This document shows, piece after piece, positions 1 to 7,289 of a stretch of 31,897 nt of DNA. Position numbers and translations under genes: made by a program. How positions within the stretch are numbered: the first letter of the stretch is position 1; each line of letters begins with the position of its first letter. Below the pieces are notes generated by a model, which worked only from the letters and a program-made list of their open reading frames with translations, did no database searches and was not told the origin of the DNA. The stretch covers positions 1-31,897 of the forward strand of contig JAHHSN010000015.1 in assembly GCA_020025195.1 (NCBI GenBank). Reading direction: 5' to 3'. The stretch is from Angelakisella sp. (lineage in GTDB: Bacteria; Bacillota; Clostridia; Oscillospirales; Ruminococcaceae).

Positions 1-37
1 CAAGAGCCGTGTTTTTCAGCAATTAGATAAGATTTTC

Positions 38-1567
38 TTATTCCCACTCAATGGTCGCAGGGGGCTTGCTGGTGATATCGTAGACGATGCGGTTCACATG
101 GGGGACCTCCCGGACGATGCGGGCGCTCACGCGCTCGAGGACGTCATAGGGGATGCGCGCCCACTCCGCGGTCATAAAGTCGTTGGTGATCACACCGCGC
201 AGCGCCACGGTATAGTCATAGGTGCGCTCCTCGCCGTGGACGCCGACCGAACGGATATTGGTGAGCACCGCGAAATACTGGTTGATGCTGCGATGCAGGC
301 CCGCACTAGTGATCTCCTCGCGGAATATCGCGTCGGCCTCCCGCAGGATGGCCAGCCTGTCCTCGGTAATCTCGCCGATCACACGGACGGCCAGGCCGGG
401 GCCGGGGAACGGCTGACGCCACACCAGCGTTTCGGGAAGGCCAAGCTCCAGGCCGAGACGCCGCACCTCATCCTTAAAGAGCTGACGAAGCGGCTCGATG
501 ATGCCCCTAAAGTCGATATGCTCGGGGAGACCGCCGACATTGTGATGGCTCTTGATGACGCTTCCGTCTTCGGTGCCGGACTCAATGACATCGGGATAGA
601 TGGTCCCCTGCGCGAGGAAGTCCATCTTGCCGAGCTTCTTAGACTCCTCCTCAAAGACACGGATGAACTCCTCACCGATGATTTTCCGTTTGGTTTCGGG
701 GTCGGTAACGCCCGCGAGCTTTCCGAGAAAGCGCGCGCCGGCATCCACCCGGATGAGCTTCATGCCGCGGCCCTCAAAGGCCTTTACCACCTCATTCGCC
801 TCATTTTTCCGCATGAGACCGTGGTCCACCAGAATGCAGGTGAGGTTCTCGCCGATGGCACGGTCCAGCAGCGCCGCGCAGACCGAGCTGTCCACGCCGC
901 CGGAGAGCGCCAGAAGCACCTTGCCGTCCCCGATCTGCTCCCGGAGGGTCTCCACCGCCTGATGGGCATAGTCGTGCATCGACCAGTCGCCGGAGGCGCC
1001 CGCTACCTCATAGAGGAAGTTCTTAAGGATGTCGGCGCCGTACTGGGTCGCCTCCACCTCGGGATGGAAAGCAAGAGCGTACAGCTTCTTCTCCTCGTTC
1101 GCCATGCCGGCGTAAACGGTCGCTTCGGTGTGGCAGAGCGCCTCAAAGCCCTCGGGCAGGCGGATCACCGACTCTCTATGGTCGATCTGACAGACGCCCT
1201 CCTGCGGAACCTTCTGAAAGAGGGGAGAATCCGCGTCATAGGAAACGGTAAGCTTTCCGGTTTCGGGCTCGGTCTCGGCAGTTTCGCCGCCCAGCGCCTC
1301 CGCCATCAGCTGCATCCCGCCGGAAATGCCCAGCACCGGGAGGCCGAGCGAAAAGATCGCCGGATCGGGCTTCTGCATTTTTCCGCCCGAGAGGGTCTCC
1401 GGACCGCCAGCCAGAATGATCCCGATGGGGGCAAGCTCCCGCACCTTTTCCATCGCAGTGCCGCAGGGCACCACTTCGCAGTACACGCCGAGATCCCGGA
1501 CACGCCGCGCAATCATTTCCCCGAAGGGACCGCCGAGATTAAGAATTAAAATGGTTTCATGCTTCAT
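38..1567 (-). CDS. guaA: GMP synthase with altered glutaminase active site
   Basis: GMP synthase converts XMP to GMP with ATP and ammonia in the cytoplasmic purine pathway. The protein is 509 aa, the usual family length, when started at the ATG at 1567; the longer open frame to 1630 only adds sequence overlapping the upstream gene. The C-terminal ATP pyrophosphatase domain is normal (SGGVDSS at residues 222-228, C-terminus SKPPATIEWE). The N-terminal class I amidotransferase domain is odd. The nucleophile elbow, GICYG in the family, reads GISGG, so the catalytic Cys is Ser82 (TCC at 1322-1324). The usual GGQY near the N-terminus is GGPF, and the usual WMSHGD region reads QIDHRES. The partner residues His168 and Glu170 (FHPEV) remain. 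I infer a synthase that uses free ammonia or gets it from another protein. It lies 4 nt downstream of the HisI-like gene. Identity is certain; loss of glutaminase activity is inferred. Confidence 0.95.
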   Translation of the reverse strand: MKHETILILNLGGPFGEMIARRVRDLGVYCEVVPCGTAMEKVRELAPIGIILAGGPETLSGGKMQKPDPAIFSLGLPVLGISGGMQLMAEALGGETAETEPETGKLTVSYDADSPLFQKVPQEGVCQIDHRESVIRLPEGFEALCHTEATVYAGMANEEKKLYALAFHPEVEATQYGADILKNFLYEVAGASGDWSMHDYAHQAVETLREQIGDGKVLLALSGGVDSSVCAALLDRAIGENLTCILVDHGLMRKNEANEVVKAFEGRGMKLIRVDAGARFLGKLAGVTDPETKRKIIGEEFIRVFEEESKKLGKMDFLAQGTIYPDVIESGTEDGSVIKSHHNVGGLPEHIDFRGIIEPLRQLFKDEVRRLGLELGLPETLVWRQPFPGPGLAVRVIGEITEDRLAILREADAIFREEITSAGLHRSINQYFAVLTNIRSVGVHGEERTYDYTVALRGVITNDFMTAEWARIPYDVLERVSARIVREVPHVNRIVYDITSKPPATIEWE

Positions 1568-1571
1568 GGGT

Positions 1572-1877
1572 TCACTCATCCTTTCCATTAAAGAGCTGAA
1601 GCTCGTAATCGCTTTCTTCGCTGCCCTCACCGCTCACCGTGATGAGGAGGGTGTCGAGATCCTCTCCGGTGAGGATCCGCTCGATGCGCTGTTCCTCCCG
1701 GCGGCAGACCTCCTCGGCGCTGACGCCGCGATAACAGGGGAAACCGCGCTCCATGCTTTCCCTGAGACAGGGTTCATCCATATAGGCAATGGCAAGGACC
1801 TCTCTCGATCCGGCGTTTTGAACAACGACCGGCATGAGTCCCTCGTCATCCCATTTGAGCTGCTGCAGTGTGATCAT
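1572..1877 (-). CDS. HisI-like small protein lacking metal ligands
   Basis: This 101-aa protein resembles the phosphoribosyl-AMP cyclohydrolase (HisI) fold. The stretch VVVQNAGSREVLAIAYMDE (residues 16-34) matches the HisI signature around EVLMLAYMN, and EDLDTLLITV near residue 78 aligns with the DCDGDTLLVKV strand. True HisI has a DxDxD magnesium site and three zinc-binding cysteines (CHTG and SCF motifs). Here only part of the acidic motif remains and the C-terminal cysteines are absent, the end being acidic (GEGSEESDYELQLF). It is therefore probably not a functional histidine enzyme, and no other his gene is in the window. The ATG at 1877 follows a GGGAGGAGGG ribosome binding site. It is immediately upstream of guaA, so the two are likely co-translated, which hints at a role in purine nucleotide handling. 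Function unknown. Confidence 0.8.
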   Translation of the reverse strand: MITLQQLKWDDEGLMPVVVQNAGSREVLAIAYMDEPCLRESMERGFPCYRGVSAEEVCRREEQRIERILTGEDLDTLLITVSGEGSEESDYELQLFNGKDE

Positions 1878-1948
1878 CCGCTGTGTCCCTCCTCCCGCAG
1901 AGCGCGGGCCTTTCTTTTATTATAATAGTTCCCCGGACGGGGCAGGCC

Positions 1949-3370
1949 TCAGGCACGGTGCCACTTGACCCCTTCGGGGGTATCAGTGAGCACAATGCCG
2001 CGCGCCGTAAGCTCGTCGCGGATGCGATCCGCCTCGGCAAAGTTTTTCGCTTTTCTCGCCGCCTGACGCTCGGCAATGAGGGCGTCGATCTCCGGATCGC
2101 TCTCCCCCGCCGCCTCGGGCGCCTTCTTCTCCTGAAGGGCTTTCGCCGCCTCCAGAAGGCCGAGACTCAGCACCCGGTCAAATTCCTCGATGAGCACCGC
2201 CTTGGTGCGGTCGTTGGTCTTATATTTAAGAACGTCATAAAGGGCGGTAAGGGCAAGAGAGGTGTTGAGGTCGTTATCCAGAGCGTCGGTAAACTTTTTC
2301 CGAAGCGCCGCCGCAGCCTCCTCATCCATGGGGTCGCTCTCCTGGGGCCGAAGCGCCGCGACACGGGCAATCAGCTTATCATAGGCCTGCTGGGCATTGT
2401 CAAGGTTCTCATAGGTAAAGACGAGAATGCGGCGATAGTGCGACTGCAGGCAGAAGAAGCGGTAAGCAAGAGGATTATAGCCTTTCTGCTCCAGCAGGGA
2501 GACGGTGAGGAACTCTCCGGAGGACTTGCTCATCTTACCCGAACCGGTATTGAGGTGCAGCACATGGAACCAGTAGTTGCACCATTTGTGTCCCAGATAC
2601 GCCTCGCTCTGCGCGATCTCGTTGGTGTGATGCGGGAAGGCATTGTCGATGCCGCCGCAGTGGATATCAAGGTCCTCGCCGAGGTGCTTGATGGAGATGC
2701 CGCTGCACTCGATGTGCCAGCCGGGATAGCCCATGCCCCAGGGGGAGTCCCATTTCAGCTCCTGATCCTCGAACTTGCTCTTGGTGAACCAGAGCACAAA
2801 GTCCGCGCGATTCCGCTTGTTGGGGTCCGCCTCCACGCCCTCACGGACGCCGACCTCCAGATCCTCCTCCTTGTGCTCGCCGAAGACATAGTAGCGGTCG
2901 AGCTTCGAGGTGTCAAAATAAACGTTTCCGCCCGCAAGGTAGGCATAGCCCTTCTCCAGAAGGCCCTCCACCAGCTGAATGAACTCGGGGATGCAGTGGG
3001 TAGCGGGCTCTACCACATCGGGGGTCTTGATGTGGAGCTTCTTACAGTCCGCAAAGAAGGCATCGGTATAGAACTGCGCGATCTCCATGACGGTCTTGTG
3101 CTCCCGGGCGGCGCCCTTCAGCATCTTATCCTCGCCGGTATCGCCGTCGGAGGTGAGATGACCCACGTCGGTGATGTTCATGACGCGCTTCACATTGTAG
3201 CCGGCGTAGCGGAGGTATTTTTCCAGAACGTCCTCCATGATATAGCTGCGGAGGTTGCCGATGTGGGCATAGTGATAGACGGTGGGTCCGCAGGTGTACA
3301 TTTTGACAATGTCGGGGTGGTTCGGGACAAACTCCTGCTTCTCGTGTCCCAGACTGTTATATAACTGCAT
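1949..3370 (-). CDS. cysS: Cysteinyl-tRNA synthetase
   Basis: Charges tRNA-Cys with cysteine, a class I aminoacyl-tRNA synthetase in the cytoplasm. The 473-aa length is typical. Visible signatures are the zinc-site TCGPTVY near the N-terminus, the HIGH-type motif AHIGNLRSY, the second zinc region ECSGISI / HCGGID / HHTNE, and the KMSKS loop as GKMSKSSGEF. The C-terminal segment DALIAERQAARKAKNFAEADRIRDEL is the usual CysRS tail. The ATG at 3370 has AAGGAG 8 nt upstream. The gene starts 25 nt after pgsA, so it is probably the last strongly coupled member of the recX-rimO-pgsA-cysS transcript. No convincing terminator separates it from the HisI-like/guaA pair 71 nt downstream. Confidence 0.97.
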   Translation of the reverse strand: MQLYNSLGHEKQEFVPNHPDIVKMYTCGPTVYHYAHIGNLRSYIMEDVLEKYLRYAGYNVKRVMNITDVGHLTSDGDTGEDKMLKGAAREHKTVMEIAQFYTDAFFADCKKLHIKTPDVVEPATHCIPEFIQLVEGLLEKGYAYLAGGNVYFDTSKLDRYYVFGEHKEEDLEVGVREGVEADPNKRNRADFVLWFTKSKFEDQELKWDSPWGMGYPGWHIECSGISIKHLGEDLDIHCGGIDNAFPHHTNEIAQSEAYLGHKWCNYWFHVLHLNTGSGKMSKSSGEFLTVSLLEQKGYNPLAYRFFCLQSHYRRILVFTYENLDNAQQAYDKLIARVAALRPQESDPMDEEAAAALRKKFTDALDNDLNTSLALTALYDVLKYKTNDRTKAVLIEEFDRVLSLGLLEAAKALQEKKAPEAAGESDPEIDALIAERQAARKAKNFAEADRIRDELTARGIVLTDTPEGVKWHRA

Positions 3371-3395
3371 AGCTTTCTCCTTACAGGCGGAAGGC

Positions 3396-3944
3396 TCAGC
3401 GCTCGCTGAACAGCTCCCGGTTCTTGATCATGTAATTGGCGCCGGACATGACGGTGGTAAAGACCACGATGCCCATACCGATATAAAAGAGGACCCGGCA
3501 GAGGGCGATCTCCTGTCCCAGCCAGAGGTAGAGGAAGGTGTAATTGATCCAGATCATCTGGCTCACGGTCTTAATCTTGCCCCAGCGGTCGGCGGCAATG
3601 ACCACGCCCTTGCCCGCCGCGATGAGACGAAGGGAGGTCACCATAAATTCTCTTGCGAGGATGACCACCACCACCCAGACGGGGACGCCCGCCACAGGGA
3701 TAAAGGCAACCAGCGCCGCCATGACCAGGAGCTTATCCGCGAGGGGGTCCATCAGCTTGCCGAAGTCGGTGACAAGGCCGCGGCTTCTCGCGATGTGTCC
3801 GTCCAGGGTGTCGGTGATGCAGGCGGCGGCATAAACGATGAATGCCCAGAGGAAGTGGAGCGGAATGGACTCCACCAGAAGCAGCACCAGAAAGAGCGGG
3901 ATCATGGCCACCCGCAGCAGGGTCAGTTTATTCGGCAGATTCAT
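3396..3944 (-). CDS. pgsA: CDP-diacylglycerol--glycerol-3-phosphate 3-phosphatidyltransferase
   Basis: Membrane enzyme making phosphatidylglycerol phosphate from CDP-diacylglycerol and glycerol-3-phosphate, the first committed step to phosphatidylglycerol. The 182-aa protein starts MNLPNKLTLLR, standard for PgsA. The CDP-alcohol phosphatidyltransferase motif D-x2-DG-x2-AR-x8-G-x3-D-x3-D is complete, running from DTLDGHIAR to MDPLAD. Several hydrophobic segments fit the usual six-helix topology. The start at 3944 is chosen over an upstream in-frame ATG because AAGGAGG lies 9 nt before it. The first 17 nt overlap the end of rimO, indicating translational coupling. Confidence 0.95.
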   Translation of the reverse strand: MNLPNKLTLLRVAMIPLFLVLLLVESIPLHFLWAFIVYAAACITDTLDGHIARSRGLVTDFGKLMDPLADKLLVMAALVAFIPVAGVPVWVVVVILAREFMVTSLRLIAAGKGVVIAADRWGKIKTVSQMIWINYTFLYLWLGQEIALCRVLFYIGMGIVVFTTVMSGANYMIKNRELFSER

Positions 3945-5274
3945 TCTTTGTTTCCTCCTTCTGTTCCGCGATCCCGATGAGATCATATTCATAGGTGTCG
4001 GTAATCAGCACATCCACATAGTCGCCGGGTTCATGCGCAAGGTCCGATTCAAAGTAGACTCTGGTATCGATATCGGGGGCGTCCATATAGCTCCTGCCGT
4101 AGTAGCGCCCCTCCTCGGCACCCTCCACCAGAACCTCCAGCGTCCGGCCCACGCAGCGGTCGGCAAACTCAAAGGCGGCAGACATCTGCAGCTCCATAAC
4201 GATCTCGGCGCGGCGCTGCCGCACCTCCTCGGGAAGCTGCTCCATCTCGCCGGCGGGGGTATCCTCCTCCTGACTGTACGCAAAACAGCCGAGGCGGTCA
4301 AACTTAAGCTCCTCCACCATCCGGCAGAGCTCCTCGAAGTCCTCCTCGGTTTCGGTGGGGAAGCCCGCGATGAGGGTGGTGCGAAGCACCACGTCCGGGA
4401 TGCGGGCCCGGATCTTCTCGCAGAGGGCCTTGATGGTCTCCAGATCGCCGCTGCGGTTCATTTCATGGAGTACCTTCCCGCTCGCGTGCTGCACCGGGAT
4501 ATCAAAGTAGTGCATCGCCTTGGGCTCCTCGGCTATGGTCTCAATGAGCTCGTCGGTCACGCGGTCGGGGTAGCAGTAAAGGACACGAACCCAGTGCACC
4601 TGCGGGATCGCCGCCACCGCCCTTATCAGGGCAGGGAGCTTATATTCCCCGTAAAGGTCCAGACCGTAACGGGTGGTATCCTGCGCCACAAGGTTGATTT
4701 CGGTGACGCCGCGGGAGGCAAGGGTCCTGGCCTCCTCCAGAATATTTTCCATCGGGCGGCTCCGGAAGCTCCCGCGGATCATGGGGATGGCACAGTAGCT
4801 GCAGCGGTTGTCACAGCCCTCCGCCACCTTGATATAGGCATAGTAGGGCGGATTGGCAAGGATGCGCTCCCCTTCCAGCGAAAGGGCTTCCTTTTCCCCA
4901 AAGGCGGCGGTCTTTTGGCCTCCGAGCGCCTTGCGGATGGCAGCAGCCAGCTGATCGTTGCTGCCGATGCCCAGTACCACATCCGCCTCCGGGATCTCCT
5001 TTACCAGCTCCTCCCGGTAGCGCTCCGCGAGACAGCCGGTCACCGCCACACAGCGGAGCCTGCCGCCGTTCTTCGCCTCACAGCACTCCAGAATGGCGTT
5101 GATGGATTCTTTTTTCGCGTCCTCGATAAAGCCGCAGGTGTTGACGACCACGGCGTCACACTCGGTCGGGTCCGAGGAGATTTCAAAGCCTTCCGCCGCG
5201 AGAGCCGCCAGCATCCGCTCGGCGTCCACCTGATTTTTGGAGCAGCCGAGAGAAATCATTCCTACCTTACTCAA
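3928..5274 (-). CDS. rimO: Ribosomal protein S12 methylthiotransferase
   Basis: Radical SAM enzyme that methylthiolates the conserved aspartate of ribosomal protein S12. The 448-aa protein has the N-terminal UPF0004 domain with three cluster cysteines (Cys11 in LGCSKNQVD, a RimO rather than MiaB signature, Cys47 in NTCGF, Cys81 in GCLAERY). The radical SAM cluster is CDNRCSYC (Cys154, Cys158, Cys161), and a C-terminal TRAM-like domain follows. The open frame continues upstream, but residues before 5274 do not resemble the family and are encoded inside recX. The TTG at 5274 gives the expected LSKVGMISLGCSK start with GAGG about 10 nt upstream. It overlaps the recX stop by 8 nt and the pgsA start by 17 nt. 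Confidence 0.94.
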   Translation of the reverse strand: MSKVGMISLGCSKNQVDAERMLAALAAEGFEISSDPTECDAVVVNTCGFIEDAKKESINAILECCEAKNGGRLRCVAVTGCLAERYREELVKEIPEADVVLGIGSNDQLAAAIRKALGGQKTAAFGEKEALSLEGERILANPPYYAYIKVAEGCDNRCSYCAIPMIRGSFRSRPMENILEEARTLASRGVTEINLVAQDTTRYGLDLYGEYKLPALIRAVAAIPQVHWVRVLYCYPDRVTDELIETIAEEPKAMHYFDIPVQHASGKVLHEMNRSGDLETIKALCEKIRARIPDVVLRTTLIAGFPTETEEDFEELCRMVEELKFDRLGCFAYSQEEDTPAGEMEQLPEEVRQRRAEIVMELQMSAAFEFADRCVGRTLEVLVEGAEEGRYYGRSYMDAPDIDTRVYFESDLAHEPGDYVDVLITDTYEYDLIGIAEQKEETKNESAE

Positions 5275-5920
5275 AGTCCCGTTCCTCGCTTTCTTCCGGT
5301 TCTTCCTGCCGGAGGGTTTCCAGTACCACCTCGAGCGCCCCGCGGATGTTCTCCATGGTGAAGCCCCGGCGAAGCATCGCCGCGATGGTCTTATCAATAT
5401 CTTTCTTGCAGGAAAGTTGGTTTTTATACTTTTTGAGGAGCACCCCGGCGGCGGTCGCCGTCTCCTCCTCCTCGGAATAGTCCGCTAAGATCTCCTCGAT
5501 GAGATCCTTCGAAAGCCCCCGCCGGGAAAGCTCCTGCTCCACCCGGCGGCGGGGGTAATGCCGCAGGTGAAAGAGGTCGGCGGCACAGCGCCTTCCGTAG
5601 TCGGCGTCGTTCACAAGCCCAAGCTCCCGCATCCGCTCCACAGCGGCGGCGGCCGGCTCCTCCTCGCAGAACTCCATGAGGCGGTCCTTTAAGAGCTTTT
5701 CGGTGTACTCCTTCCGGTCCAGAAGGGAAAACGCCTTTTCCCTTGCCGAAACGTAAGCGTCCTGCTCCTTAATCTCCAGAAGACGCTCCGGGGAAAGCTC
5801 GGCGTCCCGCTCGAGCTCCGTCCGGAGAAAGGTATCCTTATGCACCGAGAAGGCGAATTCGCCGTCCACAAAAAGAGAGATCCTCCCCTTTTTGGTTTCC
5901 TCGATGGCTGTGATCTTCAA
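5267..5920 (-). CDS. recX: Regulatory protein RecX
   Basis: RecX binds RecA filaments and modulates recombination and SOS activity. The 217-aa sequence has the typical tandem three-helix repeats: LLDRKEYTEKLLKDRL, then MRELGLVNDADYGRRCAADL, then RRRVEQELSRRGLSKDLIEEIL. An acidic tail (QEEPEESEERDFE) ends the protein. Translation starts at a TTG (5920), 9 nt after AAAGGAGG; the only nearby ATG is out of frame. It lies directly downstream of recA, the common order, but is separated from it by a strong terminator and has its own promoter, so it heads the recX-rimO-pgsA-cysS unit. Confidence 0.93.
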   Translation of the reverse strand: MKITAIEETKKGRISLFVDGEFAFSVHKDTFLRTELERDAELSPERLLEIKEQDAYVSAREKAFSLLDRKEYTEKLLKDRLMEFCEEEPAAAAVERMRELGLVNDADYGRRCAADLFHLRHYPRRRVEQELSRRGLSKDLIEEILADYSEEEETATAAGVLLKKYKNQLSCKKDIDKTIAAMLRRGFTMENIRGALEVVLETLRQEEPEESEERDFE

Positions 5921-5963
5921 GGCATCCGTCCTCCTTTTTTCGGGGTCCTCCGTCTAGTCTTTT

Positions 5964-5992
5964 AGTATATCATATTCTGTGGGTCTAGTAAA
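5964..5992 (-). promoter_or_regulatory. Promoter for recX operon
   Basis: On the minus strand, TTTACT (5987-5992) and TATACT (5964-5969) are separated by exactly 17 nt, a good sigma-A arrangement. It lies between the recA terminator and the recX ribosome binding site. Inferred from motif and position only. Confidence 0.7.
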
Positions 5993-6004
5993 TCGCCGCA
6001 ACCT

Positions 6005-6036
6005 AAAAAAACCGGAGAACCTCAGGGGTTCTCCGG
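6005..6036 (-). terminator. Rho-independent terminator after recA
   Basis: Ten-bp perfect stem (CCGGAGAACC at 6012-6021 with GGTTCTCCGG at 6027-6036) and a 5-nt loop, followed on the minus strand by a run of T (6011 down to 6005). It ends the recA transcript before recX. Confidence 0.88.
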
Positions 6037-6051
6037 CCTTAATTTTGTGAC

Positions 6052-7152
6052 TTATTCCGCGTCGTCATCCACCTCGGCGGTCAGATTGACCTGACCGAGC
6101 TTCTTGGGGGCGCGGGCAGGGGCCTTGCCGATCTCCTCGGCGTTCGCCATGATCTTGGCGGCGATCTCCTCGCGGATCTCGGGATTCTGCTCCAGAAATT
6201 CCTTCGCGTTTTCTCTGCCCTGTCCCAGACGGGTCTCGCCGTAATTGAACCACGCGCCGGACTTCTGCAGAACGCCCGCCTTGGCGCCGATATCGACGAT
6301 CTCGCCGAGACGGGAAATGCCCTTGCCGTACATGATATCGAACTCCGCCTCCTTGAAGGGGGGTGCGACCTTGTTCTTGACAACCTTGACACGAACACGG
6401 TTGCCGATGATCTCACCGGAGGACTTAAGCTGTTCGGTGCGGCGGATATCAAGGCGGACCGAAGCGTAGAACTTGAGCGCGCGGCCGCCGGGCGTGGTCT
6501 CGGGGTTGCCGTACATCACGCCGATCTTTTCACGGAGCTGGTTGATGAAAATAACGATGGTGTTGGATTTGCCGATGGCGCCGGTCAGCTTGCGAAGCGC
6601 CTGGCTCATGAGCCGCGCCTGCACGCCGACATGGGAGTCGCCCATCTCGCCCTCGATCTCCGCCTTGGTGACCATCGCGGCGACCGAGTCCACCACCACG
6701 ACGTCCACCGCCCCGGAGCGCACCAGCGCCTCGCAGATCTCCATCGCCTGCTCGCCGGTATCCGGCTGGGAAACGAGGAGGGAGTCGATATCGACGCCGA
6801 GGTTCTTGGCATAGACGGGGTCCAGCGCGTGCTCGACATCGATGAACACCGCGGAACCGCCCCGCTTCTGCGCTTCGGCAACAACATGGAGCGCCACGGT
6901 GGTCTTACCGCTGGATTCCGGCCCGTAGATCTCGACGATGCGTCCTTTGGGGAGGCCGCCGATCCCGAGCGCCATATCGAGGGTGAGAGACCCGGTGGAG
7001 ATCGCCTCCACATTCATCGCGACGTTCTGCCCGAGGCGCATGACGGCGCCCTTGCCGAACTGCTTTTCGATCTGGCTGAGCGCCGTTTCCAGCGCCTTTT
7101 CCTTATCGCTCACCGCGGGTGCGGTCTCTTTTGCTTTTTTCTCGATCGCCAT
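6052..7152 (-). CDS. recA: Recombinase RecA
   Basis: ATP-dependent strand-exchange protein and SOS co-protease. The 366-aa protein contains the Walker A motif GPESSGKT (residues 77-84), a Walker B-type VVVVDSVAAM, the INQLREKIGVMYGNPETTPGGRALKFY region covering the DNA-binding L2 loop, and an acidic C-terminus (AEVDDDAE). The start at 7152 (MAIEKKAKE) is preceded by GGGAGG 7 nt upstream; the longer open frame upstream runs through the promoter and is not coding. A near-consensus promoter and an SOS-like box lie upstream and a strong terminator downstream, so it appears to be monocistronic. Confidence 0.98.
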   Translation of the reverse strand: MAIEKKAKETAPAVSDKEKALETALSQIEKQFGKGAVMRLGQNVAMNVEAISTGSLTLDMALGIGGLPKGRIVEIYGPESSGKTTVALHVVAEAQKRGGSAVFIDVEHALDPVYAKNLGVDIDSLLVSQPDTGEQAMEICEALVRSGAVDVVVVDSVAAMVTKAEIEGEMGDSHVGVQARLMSQALRKLTGAIGKSNTIVIFINQLREKIGVMYGNPETTPGGRALKFYASVRLDIRRTEQLKSSGEIIGNRVRVKVVKNKVAPPFKEAEFDIMYGKGISRLGEIVDIGAKAGVLQKSGAWFNYGETRLGQGRENAKEFLEQNPEIREEIAAKIMANAEEIGKAPARAPKKLGQVNLTAEVDDDAE

Positions 7153-7222
7153 GTTGTGCCTCCCGTTTTCTCCTTCCGAGGAAGGGTGGTCCCGGGGCTC
7201 ATCCCCCCGGTCATATGTACTT

Positions 7223-7251
7223 ATTATATCGGAATTTTTTGCCGATTGCAA
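7223..7251 (-). promoter_or_regulatory. Promoter for recA
   Basis: TTGCAA (7246-7251) and TATAAT (7223-7228) on the minus strand with a 17-nt spacer, about 70 nt upstream of the recA start. Confidence 0.82.
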
Positions 7252-7258
7252 GTGAAAA

Positions 7259-7272
7259 CGAAAATTTGTTCG
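7259..7272 (-). promoter_or_regulatory. Candidate LexA (SOS) box upstream of recA
   Basis: The minus-strand 14-mer CGAACAAATTTTCG matches the Gram-positive SOS consensus CGAACRNRYGTTYC at 12 of 14 positions, missing the central G and the last C. It sits just upstream of the recA -35 element, a plausible place for LexA repression. The missing G of GTT lowers confidence. Confidence 0.5.
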
Positions 7273-7289
7273 TGTCCGGTTCTTCCCGG

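Noticed and set aside
98..1549. 483-codon open frame opposite guaA
   Set aside because: Antisense shadow of guaA, with no family resemblance and no ribosome binding site.
1919..1947. TATAAT on the minus strand upstream of the HisI-like gene as a promoter
   Set aside because: The -10 (1919-1924) is perfect, but nothing like a -35 lies 16-18 nt upstream and there is no TG extension. Read-through from cysS is equally likely.
1883..3364. 493-codon open frame opposite cysS
   Set aside because: Antisense shadow; the cysS motifs on the other strand are complete.
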